64,000 nt of DNA from assembly GCF_015832195.1 (NCBI RefSeq), contig NC_052018.1, positions 66,401,666 through 66,465,665 on the forward strand, in the 5' to 3' direction. Made by a program: the position numbers and the translations under genes. Within the stretch, counting starts at the first letter, position 1, and each line of letters starts with the position of its first letter. This DNA is from Motacilla alba alba (taxonomy: Eukaryota > Chordata > Aves > Passeriformes > Motacillidae). Positions 52,790-64,000 of the stretch are shown piece after piece. The notes beneath the pieces were generated by a model. That model was not told where the DNA came from and did not search any database. It saw only the letters and a program-made list of their open reading frames with translations.

Positions 52790-52990
52790 TGTCCTTCTGT
52801 GTGCCACTGCACCATTATTCTCCACAAACAATTTTCCAGTGGTTTGTCTAATTTGCTTCTAAAACCCAAGACAAATTGTGCTTTTGCTATTTCCTATGGG
52901 AAGATGATATTGAGCAGTCTAAAAAACTGTGTATACAATTTATTTTTATTATATATGATTTAATCAGAACTTTATCATCCAGATAAAATT
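52790..52990 (-). mobile_element. old CR1/L3-type LINE fragment
   Basis: The plus strand reads, in order, 'ttccagtggtttgtctaatt' (52833-52852), 'tgcttctaaaacccaag' and 'tttgctatttcctatgggaa' (52882-52901), then 'gagcagtctaaaaaactgtg'. These are counterparts of a reverse-complement CR1/L3 block in reptiles ('ccagtggtttgtctaatttg', 'ccaccacttccctgggaga', 'ttccacagtctaataga'). The element therefore lies on the minus strand. Divergence is high and the 52960-52990 edge is approximate. Confidence 0.5.
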
Positions 52991-54083
52991 ATAGCAGAAA
53001 AAGTATTTTTATATTCATTTTTTCAGAGAAGTTCTGGTATTGTGGTGATGTGTTATTCCTCATAGTATAAATTTTATACCTCAGTGCACAGCAGCTGCCT
53101 ATACTGCCATGTCCTACAGGACATTTCAGAGGAGATAGATTTATATAATACAGTCATAATTTATAGGTATTATATAGGAAGATGTTTTATCAATTACATA
53201 AGCAAAAATACCCTGCAGAATTTATACATTTTAGTTATTAAAAAGCAGTGAGTTTCCTAAATTAGTTATTGGAAATAAAGAGTTCAGCAACAGAAATTAA
53301 TCACTGTCAAATTCCTGTGCAAGTCTGGCGGATGCTAGGCAGTGTGGAACATTTATTTGGAAAACGGAAAGATATTATTATGATACCCTTAATAGAAACA
53401 GACAATCAGACAAATCTTAATGTGAAAATGTTTTTGCAGTCATAAATCATAATTAAAATGTGCTGTAATGGAGGAAAAACATCTTCATAAGTGTATGACC
53501 TTGGTGGAGAGGGCCACATTCTGGGAGGGATATGCTCCCGTCAGACATTTTTCCATTTCAATGACAGATGATGCATTTATCAAAATACAGAGTAAAAGAC
53601 ATGCATTGTAGCTCCTGGTAAGATCACATTGTATTTATCCTTACATTTTCTGTCAATTAAATATGTTTTTCTCCTTTGTTGAGATTCTCTCTTTAAAGGG
53701 AAAAATTTAAAATGGAACGTAGGCTGTGCCAACCTTAGCCTTGGATGTAACACACCTTAGCTGCCATTCAGCCAACCTGCCCATATCATTGAGAGAGGAT
53801 TTATTTTTACATAGGTGTGCATATGAAAGCTATTTAATCTCTAATAATAATTTCATAATTTCATCCCTATTGAAGGGGAGAAGATAGTAGAATATTGAGC
53901 AAATTAAAAGCTGAATGGTGAAGATATTTATCTTCAGCCAAAGAAAAGATTGTTATGAATTTAAACTAATGAAGAACCACGTAGCCAATTAAGATAGATG
54001 AATAGTTATTTACATACTTGATTATTTGTTTATGAAAGGTACTGTCATTTCACCTAATGTAGCATCAGTGGGAGGTAACTATC
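52991..54083. other. repeat-free non-coding DNA
   Basis: No gene or transposon recognised. The stretch 53270-53700 is complex, with balanced composition and no simple repeats, and is treated in the findings as a candidate conserved element. Confidence 0.5.
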
Positions 54084-54222
54084 ACCTCTCTGGCCAGTTT
54101 ATTCCAGTGTCTCTCCAAATCCACTGTAAAAATTTTCTTCCTTGTATTTAGCCAAAATCTACCATCTTTTAGTTTGAAGACGTTATGTTCTATCACAACA
54201 GGCCTTATTAAAACGTGTCGCT
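54084..54222 (-). mobile_element. CR1 LINE fragment from the 3' untranslated part
   Basis: The plus strand carries the reverse complement of a well-known CR1 segment. 'cctctctggccagtttattc' (54085-54104), 'cagtgtctctccaaatccac' (54105-54124) and 'tgtaaaaattttcttccttg' (54125-54144) are followed by 'atctaccatcttttagtttg' (54158-54177), then 'gttctatcacaacaggcctt' (54187-54206). This matches the order 'ctctctgggcaacctgttcc', 'agtgtctcaccaccct', 'tgtaaagaatttcttcct', 'ctaccctcttttagttt' and 'tcctatcactac'. The extreme 3' end is missing and the 5' side is truncated. A 60-codon minus-strand frame (54247-54065) is part of this repeat, not a gene. Confidence 0.78.
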
Positions 54223-57200
54223 TCTGAAGCAATGAAGGGCATAGCAAAAGGGTGAAGATTTGTCAGCGTGTGAACTTGTATGGTGCATGTCATCTGACCC
54301 TCGTTCTTTGTGTAATGTTATGCCCTTCCTGCAGGTTTTCTCAAACAAGGATTTTTGGAGTAACATTTTGGAGTAATTTTTAAGTGTGACAGGTTTTGTG
54401 CTGTGAAAGGAACAGGCCCCATAATAAACAGCTCAGCAGTATAACATAATTTTTTTCAGGTCACCTTTAAAGACAGACATGGTGTTCCTACTGTGCTACA
54501 TGCCCCCAACAAACTGCTTCCTTAGCAGGAGCTCTGTTGTTTTATTGATAGCACAACTAACTACAAATAAATCCTCTGATTTCATAAGTCCCTTGTTACC
54601 ATCCTGATACAAAGCATCTCCTACTGTGTTTCCTGACTATCAGATGATCAAAAACCTGAGCTCTGAAAACAGCAGTATCTGCGAGTCTTTCTTTCAGAAT
54701 CCAGTTTTTGAAATAAAAGTTTTGTAATAAATTAGTAGATGAATAAAATATATCTCATTAATATACTTTAAAAGAGTAAGAGAGAGCAGATTTTGAGCTA
54801 ATTAAGGAAATGGAGCAAGAAAAAGAGTTCAACTTTGCTCTATTCCTAGTGAGCTATATGGTGTGGACATTTGGTCATTTAAATTACAGTGTGTGGTATG
54901 TGATTCAGAAGACAACTACAACTGTAGACTCAAAGAGTAGAAGACTCTTTGTATAATGATTGTATATTAGGTGGTAAATAGTAGAATAATACTGGTTATA
55001 GTTTCGGTGGTGCAGTGCCCAGCTTTTCTGTACCCAGGATTATGCTATGATCTTGGGCTATTTTTTCAGGGAAGAAGGCACTCACGAGGTTTTAGCACCC
55101 ACTCTGAAAGGAGACTCTGGGAAGGTTACAGACTGGATTGTATCAACTGTTTGTCAGAGTTTCATAACTTTGCTTTAGCAAATCTCCATTTTGGGAAGTA
55201 GTCCAGTCACACACTTTCTCATGAAATCTCACTGCCAAAAGTATACTGACTGTGTCTGGTGTCTCACACACCTCGTGTGACCCTGTCAGGGGGATTTTAA
55301 GAATGCAGTTGTAAGTGAATTACTTTGTAGATTGCACTTCAGTTATACTGCGGTATTTACTCTACAGGGATAGGAAGTGGCAAGTCAGAAATGCCTTGAA
55401 AACATTAAGGGGGCTTTGACCCAGTGTTGGTAATAGTCATGTTACATATTAAAAAGGCTGTTAAAGTCTCTGGAATAGCTGCTTTCTTATAAGAAAAGTG
55501 GGTAGTGGGTTAGACAGTAAATTTGTATAAAATAGGTCTTGTTGTTTTTCTTCATTGTTTTTGAGTGGAAGGGTTAGTTAATAAAAGTGGCGCTTGTTTG
55601 AACGCAACTGTTACTTCTGGAAGAATCTCAAGCAATTTGAATATGTTTGCAGAAATCTAGGTGAACATTCAGTCCATGTGTGTACTGACAGCACAAACCA
55701 GTCCAGCGCAACTGAAAAGAAACCTCTGCTTTTCATCAGCCTGACCACAATAACTTGTCTGGTATTTCTGTAATCTGGCGATCATAGGAGAAGAAAATGC
55801 TTATGGAAAAAATCTAGCCAAATTTTCCGAAGCTCAGAAAATGTTCAATTTGACTGTGATTTGGGTTTTGGATAAAGAAAAAGTGAAAAGGAAACATTTC
55901 TCATTTGTCAAGACTGGGTTTGTTGCACGTCTGATTTCATGTTATTTCTGGGCCTTGTGTATTAGGAAGATCTAAAGATCATTGCATTATATTTGTAAGA
56001 AACATGTATAGCTCTATAAACACCCCATGTTTCTTTAGGAACCCAAATCTGCATTCTATGTCTGACATAAAATATTTAAATAAAAAACTATTTAAAGGAA
56101 TAAGTTAATATTCCATGACTGTAACTATAATTAGAGTACCAACGTTGTGTTTCAGAAACAGATATATGCTGAAATATTGAAATACAGCACAAAAGGCCTC
56201 AAAAGTGGGTGTAATTGCTTTTACTGTGTTGTCTATGCACTGAGAGTAAAGATGGAGAGACATTAAGAAAAAGGAGGTAGAGAAGAAAGTAATGAAAACC
56301 AAGAGGCTACTGAAACTTCTCCAAGTGCAGTAACACTCTAATGAACACCTATGCAGTATTCCCTGAGTAATGCATCCCTGGACTTAGGAAAAGGGCAGGA
56401 GAACTTGCCTTTAGAAAATCTATTGCCTCTGGAAAATCTATTTTTTTTCTAGAGAAAATAGGCTTTCTCTTATTGGAGAAAATCCTTTCTTGTTTTTTAT
56501 TGATGAGGTGCTCTGGTGAAGGACAGGAAGCTGAAACTGTCTCTTTGATTACTTATGACGTTAAAGGGTTCAACATAAAAGAGTTGAAAAATGCTAGGGA
56601 TTTTTTTATTACTCTTTTCATAAATTATCATTAAAAATAGGGAAGTCTCTTTTGAAAATAGAGAACCCTATTGTTAACAGTTGGACACAGTCATTGTAAT
56701 CACATTATCTTTTCACAAAGAACAATTACATTGATGATTTAAGATCCAAACCCATAAACTATCAAAACAAAAATATATTTTTTATTCTCAGAAATCCTGT
56801 AAAAACCAACTGTGTGATGTTCAAAACTGAAATTGTCCTGTGCCCCATAGGAAGAGAGCATAGAAGGCAACTTTCATTATGCACTGATCTAAAAGCCTTA
56901 TTCAACCAAATTTATTTTATGATGAAACAAGTTTATTATGTTTTGATTATAGATAAGAAGAATAAGGATACAATATGACAGTTGGAACCTACATCTGAAC
57001 TATTTTCTGCTAAGCAGAAAATTATCAAATGTTTATCCGGTTCAGACAAGTGTCTGAGGTTATCACATGCTGGAGTTGAAAACATGCAGCAAACAGAGAA
57101 CAGACATGCAGTGAAGACATTCCTGTTCTCTCTTGCTCAAACACATACATTCCAAATTCTCAAGATTTGAGCTCTAACAATAAAGATGTCTTTGTTTCAC

Positions 57201-58918
57201 AGTAATATCTAAATGTTAGAGAAACAATGCATAGGTGGCCTGAAAATGACTTGTCATTTTTCACATTCAGTGGACATTGTTAATTGCACAAAATGCTATT
57301 TACAATAATAATTTCTGAGCCAGGTAATGATCTTTTACACTTTATGTAATAGTTTGGATGTTGTATCATGCTCCAATGCATTTGGACTTATTACCAAGTC
57401 ATTACAACAGGAGTAAGGCTTTTGTAATTTACAGAAGTGATTATACTGTGGAGTGTAGGTTGTCATCAAGTAAATAATTGAAAATGGTGTTTCTTTCCCT
57501 CAGGTCCCCTGCCACAAGCACATTTCTCCACTCATTATTAGAAAACTGTGTCTGGAGTTACTGTTCAGGCAATTCAGAACATGATTACAAGCATCTTCGT
57601 TTCCATCAGTCTAAATGTGATATGTGTTGAATTCAATCATGCAAACTTGGCATGCTGGTTGGACTCTACCAATAACTTCTGATGTAGAGAATGGAGTTTT
57701 ATTTTTTGTTTTTCAGATGCTTGATTACTGCACTCCATCACTTTGTTTTACAGTTAGGTATGTTGTACAGAGTGTCACAGCTTTAGTTCTGCAACCCATG
57801 TCTCTTTAGGGCTTTTGCCTCAGGGCAAGCCATAACTGTCATGTTTCCTTGTTTAAATTAGTTTGTTTAGAGGGTATTGTAGGAAGAGACTGAGTAATGA
57901 AATTCAGATCCTGGATTTATATTAAAAAAAAGGAGTTTTTCCTCATTGGAAGATTTTAACTTGTGTACTAATTTTAGGATAGTTGTAGGAAAGTCTGAAG
58001 CAGCAGTGCTAGACTTGTGAGCAATCCCAGTTGCACACTAGACCAAACATGCTCCAGAGATCAGCCTGGTTTCTGAAGAAGCAAACTGGGGTCCAAATTT
58101 CAATCTTGTATTTAATTTTCAGCTTTTTACAATTAAAATCTTAAGTGCGTGTCACATGGCAATCAGTTGCAAAAGTTGAAAAACAATCTCTTAGATGTGT
58201 CAACAGGTTATGAAAGTGTTCACCAGCAGCGCAAAATTAAGTGGTTTTATTTTATATTGTCATGAAAATGTGGGTTGGGCTAAGCTGCTGGATTTCAGAT
58301 GAAGTGGCTGAAGAATGCAGGTCGATGCAGTAACCTCCAGCGCCAAGGCTGTAACGTATTGCTGTGGAACAGCAGCATCTTCAGTTACTGCAGGTGCTTG
58401 CTAGGCAAGATATACATGTAATCCTTAAAATCTATATTCATTTGCTGAAGACAGTGACTCATTACAGCCTTTGCCTCAGTTACAGTACATAGTTGAGCTG
58501 AAATTTTCATTTAGTTTTTTAAAAGAAGGTGTAGTTTTTGAAGTTTCATCCTCTTTTTCTGTGTTCATGCTAGAAGTTTAGTGTATATGCCTACTTTTAG
58601 AGATCTATCTGCTCTGCAGTGAGGATTTTTAGTCACTAACAGTGTTTTCCTTGACTGCTGATATATAGTTTTTCATATACAAGAGTGAAGTGATGTATTC
58701 ATTATAAGGGTTTATTTAGAAGTATAATAGAAGATTAGGAAGATAGAGTAGAAATGAAAAATTACAATTAAAACCAATCCCTAATAGCTCTTTCTGACCA
58801 CACCAACGTACAGTTGCTGGCTTCTGTCGTACTCATAAAACAGGGTTGTTCTTGGTAACTGGTTCTTCTACAGAATATCTTAATATTTTCTATTAAGAAA
58901 AAAGTATAGCCAAAGAGG

Positions 58919-58937
58919 ATAGTGTGTGCCACACTAT
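58919..58937. repeat. perfect 8-bp hairpin, first of an overlapping pair
   Basis: The arms ATAGTGTG and CACACTAT are exact reverse complements around a 3-base TGC loop. Its last three bases are also the start of the next hairpin. Confidence 0.85.
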
Positions 58938-58961
58938 TGAGCACCTGCAAGGTGCTCAATA
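58935..58961. repeat. perfect 12-bp hairpin, 3-base loop
   Basis: The arms TATTGAGCACCT and AGGTGCTCAATA are exact reverse complements around GCA. The second arm reads 'ggtgctcaata', the same word as the 3' tail of L2 and MIR elements, but nothing else around it supports such an element. The structure is too small for a microRNA precursor on its own. Confidence 0.9.
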
Positions 58962-61487
58962 AACCAATTAAAACTATGTGCATGAGCAGGGAGTAGTATC
59001 AAAAAAGGTTAATGAAGAAAACAAATTTGTTTGAATCTTAGGTTAAGAAAGACGTACTGAACAAAACCATATAGGATTATGAAAAATTAAATAAAATATG
59101 TTAGGTTGGTAAACTGCCACTTTATTTCAAGGGCTTAGCTCTGCATTGCAGTCTTCTTTCTGCAGTGTCATCTTCACTGGCTGTTGGGGTGGCTTACAGC
59201 AACAGTTGTGTCATAGATGCTTGGCAGCTGCTGCAGTGACAGGCTCCATACAAGGCCTTCATCTGAGAGACGCTTCCCTATTACAATGACAGTTTCTCAT
59301 TTATTAATCATCCTGACAGAAAATAGAGGAGAATGTGTATGTTTGTGGGGAGGTAGTATGGGGAAGGCAAAGCCCAAAATTGTCCAATGAGAAGTAATCA
59401 CAGACAGAGCAGTCAGAGGTTAAACTTGATTGCTGAAACTCAATTATTGCCTTCTTGCCAAGTTTTACCAGGAGTTCTGCACATTTGCAGGGAAGTAGAT
59501 TATGCAGGGGAAGCATCCATGGGAAAAGTCCCACTCCTTGGCCTTAAGCTCAAGTAGCACAACAGAGTTTGTACCCATATAGTATACTTTTTCCCCCTCA
59601 AAAAAAATCATGTCCTCATTTACACAGGCTATTAAGAACAACCCTTGCATTTTGCTACAAGCAGACTATTAGTCAATCACACCTGTGCTACCTGGTGTGT
59701 GAAAAAGCACCAGACAAGATATTAATTACAGCTCTGACAGTAAATGATCATGGAGCAGTGCTGGAGCCTATCCCCTGCCCTATTATCCATACATGTTGGG
59801 GAAATATATGTAAATATCTCAAGTGACAAAGTAGGAGATACTCTGTCTGGACTCACAGGGATGATTGAGCCCTCTTTTTATCACTTCTGGGATACCAGGA
59901 GTGATAAGCACAGTTGACAGCACTTGAACTGCGGGATTTTGTTAAGTCACTGGATAGACTCAGTGGCAGACTCAGTAGATCATGTGGAGAGGAATATCTA
60001 TCTGAGAGAGGGCTGACTAGGTAATTTCCATGTTTTACAGGAGCTTGGTTAAAAGGCTATGGAAGCACAGGTGTGGTAGAGGAAAGCCTTCACAAAGAAG
60101 TTAAAGGAAATATGCTGTAGCTGCCACAGTGTCACTTCTTATTCATGTTCACATCATGATAGGACCAGGTTTACTCCTGCTTATGTAATGCTATAAATGT
60201 TCTAAAATTGCACTGACTGATGGTTCTTTTACTCAATCTAATCTTCAATTGAAAATGACTGTAATGTAAAATGGAACAAACCTGCAAGGTCATAAAGTTA
60301 CTATAAGGGTATGTTTGAAAGTTTTTAAAGGAGTCAGAGTTGATACACAAAACTCATCCTCTCAGTAGTCTTTAATATGTAAAATATAAAAAATATACAT
60401 CTCGGTGTGCATATGGGCTATCTATGAATTTCTAGACGGCTTTGTTATAAGAATGCTAATCTGATAGCAGTTTTCATCTTCCTTATTTCTGGCATGGTAT
60501 ACTCTATCATAAAAATACAAGTATATTCACAGTAACTATAGGGAAGTGCATTTCGTGGTTTTACAACAGTGCCTCAGACTTCACAAAGCAACTGTATTGG
60601 GTTTTATGCATCCTTTCAGCATCTAAGTAACTTTATTCAGTAGTAATCATGAGTAAAGGGCATAGCAGTCTCTTGAGATGTGGCGACAGTGATTGTTAAT
60701 CATAGTTTTGTAGTTTTTCATTATAAGAACGAAAGATATCAAAATATATGTATTATTTTTATTTAAGTGCTTGACTTAAATTATTTTTCTTTACGTGACT
60801 AAGGGTGGAGGTAGAAACACTAAACAGCACAGACATAAGACGAACTGCCTTTTCCATGTTCAGCATGGTTTTGGATCAGTATATGAAAGTGCCATGACCA
60901 TAAGTGACATAGACCACGATGCTGTTTTGCAGGCGTGGGCTGTCTTGGGCAGCTTCCTGCATATCCTTACTCTGGTTCTGCTACTTGCCTCCTGAACTGT
61001 GTGGGAATTTTTCTCAAACCAGCCAGAAAATATGCTCTCTTTAATTGATGTTCTTCCTCTAGTTTTTTCAAGTTTCTTAAATTAGATCAGGATTACTGTT
61101 ATTCTAATTTTTGTTCAAGATTTTTAAGAACCTTTACAAAACTTGTAAGCTGATTCAAATGAAGGAGGGGAAAGAGGAAAGCAGCTGTGTGGACAGGACA
61201 GGAGTGCTTGCCTGGGTGTTAGAGCAGGTTTAACCTGGCAAAAGCCATGGATCTACACTGGGTATCTGTCCATCTGTCTCCCCTTCCTCTCGTCAGAGTT
61301 GAGGACAAGACTTGGTTGACGTGTGGGTTAAGAGAGTAGAGCAAGGTTCATGCTTCTGCAATACTTAAAAGTGTTGCAATCACTATAGAGCAAACCACCC
61401 TATTCTGCAGACTAGATTCCACTGTTAGAGCAATGCCTCAATGTAATGTGACAGCAAGACATTTTTGGTCCATGTCTACAATGGTAA

Positions 61488-61569
61488 TTTTCTTTCTTTT
61501 TTTTCTTTTTTTTTCTTTTTTTTTTTCTTTTCTTTTTTTTCTTTTTTTTTTCTTTCTTTTTTTTTTTTT
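61488..61569. repeat. polypyrimidine tract, T8-10 blocks separated by C
   Basis: 82 consecutive pyrimidines, nearly all T with single C about every 4-10 bases. Such a homopurine/homopyrimidine tract can form triplex (H-DNA) structures. It is also prone to replication slippage, so its length is likely to vary between individuals. A lysine-rich open frame on the opposite strand is an artefact. Confidence 0.95.
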
Positions 61570-62578
61570 GAGTATTAGCTGATTCGGCCTTCAACCCTTC
61601 GGCACTTCAGTTCTTGAACTTTGCAACACATATTCATTTTTTTCTCATGGTTCAAGGGAGTCTTAAATAAGGTATATGTTTAAAACTGAAAATTCAAATT
61701 CAAAAGTGTGGAAATTGGCCCCTTATTGTTTTGCAGAAAGGATAAGAGATGGTGGTTGAATGGGGGATTTGAAAGAGAAAAGGCATCGATAAAATGTCAG
61801 ATAGGAGAATATGTAGAAAGACCATTCAGGAAATCTCAGAGCTGTGCTTGTAGGAGACTGTAACCTTCTGGATTTTCTTATATAAATATGAATGAAATAT
61901 ATATTTCACAGAATTTAAAAGTAATGATGACTTCTTTGATTCAAGAGATAATAGCAAACATAAAGCCAGATCATAGCTTGGTCCTTCTGTGAATATACTG
62001 AAGCTTTTGCCCCAGTAGGAGCAGGCCAGCTGACCCACTTTAGCAAAGCATATTTCCCCCCTGCTGATGCTTAAAAGAGCAGGATCTGTTGGCAGAACCT
62101 TAGCCATTGTGATTGAGACTAAATGCGCCAAATTTCAGAGCTTAAAGCCTTCAGAAAGACCCAGCACATAGGGAACATCTTTAAAAGGTTTTAGGAAAGG
62201 GTTCCAGCAAACAAAACTGTATCTCTTCTCAGAAACAGTTATGTTAGAAAGCAGAAAGAGATTATTTCTGCATTTCTTATGAGAATAAAACTTCTTTAAA
62301 TTACTTCATAGGGGTACTGCTGACATCTGGAAAGGTTAACACCTCACAGTAGTCCTTGTTTGGTCATTGGTCATTAATTTCCAGGAACAGCCTGGAGGCA
62401 CCAGTAGGATAATAAATAAATAATGTAAACCTTGTGAGTGTTGAACCTAAAATATAGCAAATTCTTACTAAAAACTGCAGTCATGCAATGAATGGGATCA
62501 GCAGTATTAGTCAGCTATCTGGGAGGACAAATACCATCCCTCCAGACATCCCCTCCTTCTCCTTCTTCCACCCACTTT
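61570..62578. other. non-coding DNA, no gene recognised
   Basis: One minus-strand open frame of 101 codons (62131-61826) has no recognisable domain. Nothing else is seen. Confidence 0.5.
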
Positions 62579-62826
62579 ACATACTGAATATCATGTCATA
62601 TGGTCTGGACTGTGCCTTTGGTCACTTTGGGTCGCCTGTCCCGTCTGTGTCTCCTCCCAGGCCCCCATGCACCCCCAACATCCTCAGCAATGTGGCTGTG
62701 CGAAAAGCAGGAAAGGCCTTGGCTCTGTACAAGCCCTGCTCAGCACTAACAAAAACAGCTCTCCATTATCAACCCTGTGTTCAGCACAAATCCAAAACTG
62801 TTGCCAATAAAGAAATCCATTTCTGG
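62579..62826 (+). mobile_element. bird endogenous-retrovirus-type repeat fragment
   Basis: Blocks in order match a repeat that I recall as widespread in bird genomes and associated with endogenous retroviruses. They are 'gtcatatggtctgga' (62595-62609), 'ctttggtcactttgggtcgc' (62616-62635), 'tgtgtctcctcccaggcccc' (62646-62665), 'gaaaagcaggaaaggccttg' (62702-62721) and 'tcagcacaaatccaaaactg' (62781-62800). An AATAAA lies at 62806-62811. I cannot say whether it belongs to an LTR or internal sequence. No gag, pol or env frame, primer-binding site or second LTR is visible. The 134-codon open frame across it (62488-62892) matches no protein I recognise. The fragment is isolated and cannot produce a virus. 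Confidence 0.65.
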
Positions 62827-64000
62827 ATCGCATTCTCCTGTATTAATGTTGCCACTTGGCCTGCTGAATCACTTCTGCTATTGAAATTATAGATACATCT
62901 AAGTGAATAGCACCAGTTTTTAGTGGGTTTAAGTTTTGTATGACTTCTGCAGAAATATGTCCTTCAGGACATGGAATTAGATAAAATAATTTTAAGTAAG
63001 ATCTTCTGTTTGGACAGTGAATAATCATGCTGGCATTGTCTTACTGAGATACTTAAATAAGACATTTAAGTCCACACTTACACATCAGAAATACACATTT
63101 AAATTGATTGCCAAAGAATCCAGATTTCGGAAACTTAATTCTATTTCTGTCAACCAGGCAGCTTTCATTTTTATCGAACTTGGCCGTTCAAATTTGAAAA
63201 CACCGATCAAATTTTTTCACAATGCCAACAATGATTTGATGCTTTTTAGAAAAAAATTTAAACAAAAAATATCTTTTAATGCTTTGGGGATTTTTTTTTC
63301 CATAGTAAGAATGTGCCTGTGCTCTCTATTAGCACATGGATACAGGCGATAAAGAGGCCTGGGACATGATCTTGGCTAAAGGCCTTCACAAACAAAGGCA
63401 TTGTTTTGGCTTCTCCAGTTTGTTCTGCCTCAGAGTGGAAGGTTCCTGAGCAATGGGAACATGATTAGAGCAGCTTCTGGCCGTGCACCCTTATGCAGGA
63501 AACCTTGTATTTGTGATTCATCTGGTCCCTGTTGTAAGTGAGGATCCAGAAAGGAGGCTGCCCTCTCCCTGACTACTCAGAGAAGCATGAGCCACTGAGG
63601 ACCTCAGAAGAGTTCAGAGGCCAGTGGGGCTTTTCACTAAATGTGGCTGAAGCTACCACATGCCACTAACAAAAGCTGGACTGCAGGTGTCTCTCATCTC
63701 CTGACATTTCACTGATTGCTTTTGCCTTAGGAATCCATCTAGAAGCTGCCAGGATCAGGTTTACTCCCTTCTCAGCATTCAGGCAAAGCTGTTCATCAGC
63801 AACTTCCTTATTGATCCTCATTTACCTAAGCTGCTACTTGTTGAGCATCAGATGAAGAGACTCTTGCGTGCTTCTGCCCTGCCAGGGGTGGCTTTTCCCT
63901 CAGCCTGAGGAACAGTACAGGGTGTGAGCCTGCCCAGATGAGGGGTGAGCAGCTCCTTTTTTGCAAGACTGGGCGCTTGGAGGGAATTAGCCAAACCAGT
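62827..64000. other. non-coding DNA, GC-richer toward the window end
   Basis: A 111-codon plus-strand open frame (63017-63352) has lysine- and phenylalanine-rich composition typical of AT-rich non-coding DNA and no domain. From about 63,360 to the end the sequence is noticeably richer in G and C than most of the window. I recognise no exon or repeat in it, but with no sequence beyond 64,000 a partial feature could be missed. Confidence 0.45.

Larger units (their letters stand above)
54223..61487. other. non-coding DNA, no gene recognised
   Basis: About 7 kb with no supported gene; open frames are at most 85 codons. A near-tandem 'ttttggagtaa' pair occurs at 54353-54377 and a pair of perfect hairpins at 58919-58961. 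The remainder appears unique. Confidence 0.55.

Noticed and set aside
54065..54247. Minus-strand frame that looks protein-like
   Set aside because: It is read from a CR1 LINE fragment in its non-coding part.
58935..58961. 12-bp hairpin as a microRNA precursor
   Set aside because: The stem is far shorter than the roughly 30-bp stem of a microRNA precursor, and flanking bases do not extend the pairing.
62488..62892. 134-codon plus-strand open frame as a gene
   Set aside because: Most of it lies in a recognised retrovirus-type repeat, and it has no known domain and no promoter or splice context.
63017..63352. 111-codon plus-strand open frame
   Set aside because: Composition typical of AT-rich non-coding DNA, no domain.

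Overview
This 64 kb window reads as intergenic or deep-intronic DNA from a bird nuclear genome. No exon, RNA gene or complete gene could be supported on either strand. Open frames are short (the longest is 134 codons), without codon-like structure or recognisable domains, and about what chance gives in AT-rich DNA. A hand count of 22 sampled lines (1,320 bases) gives roughly 39% G+C. There are no operons, ribosome binding sites, CRISPR arrays or other prokaryotic signals.

The organism call rests on interspersed repeats. A clear CR1 LINE 3' end lies at 45,624-45,718 on the minus strand. Further CR1 3' ends or CR1/L3-type fragments lie near 32.4, 32.8, 38.7, 41.9, 52.9 and 54.1 kb. A fragment at 62,579-62,826 matches a retrovirus-type repeat I recall as common in bird genomes. 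Much older amniote fossils are also present: an L2-type LINE reverse-transcriptase remnant at 7.5-8.1 kb (minus), a nearly full-length MIR/CORE-SINE at 19.9-20.1 kb, and a second MIR piece at 38.8 kb beside a CR1 end. Low repeat density with CR1 as the main family, and no Alu/L1-type repeats, fits birds. The species cannot be fixed from this sequence.

Layout. 0-7.5 kb: unique sequence with a 22-bp perfect palindrome and a T-rich tract. 7.5-8.1 kb: L2 relic. 8.1-19.9 kb: unique sequence with a small GC-richer patch near 13 kb. 19.9-21 kb: MIR and another old repeat. 21-32 kb: repeat-poor DNA, including stretches that look like candidate conserved non-coding elements. 32-46 kb: most of the LINE fossils, paired hairpins, short tandem duplications and an almost pure A/T island at 42.2 kb. 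46-54 kb: mostly unique, with two more minus-strand CR1-type fragments. 54-64 kb: unique sequence, a double hairpin at 58.9 kb, a long pyrimidine tract at 61.5 kb and the retroviral fragment at 62.6 kb.

I found no convincing new biological system. The observations most worth checking are the palindrome at 1,097-1,118, the adjacent hairpin pairs at 31,993-32,033 and 58,919-58,961, the old SINE/LINE fossils, and the repeat-free blocks that may be conserved regulatory DNA. All repeat names come from remembered consensus sequences, not from a search.
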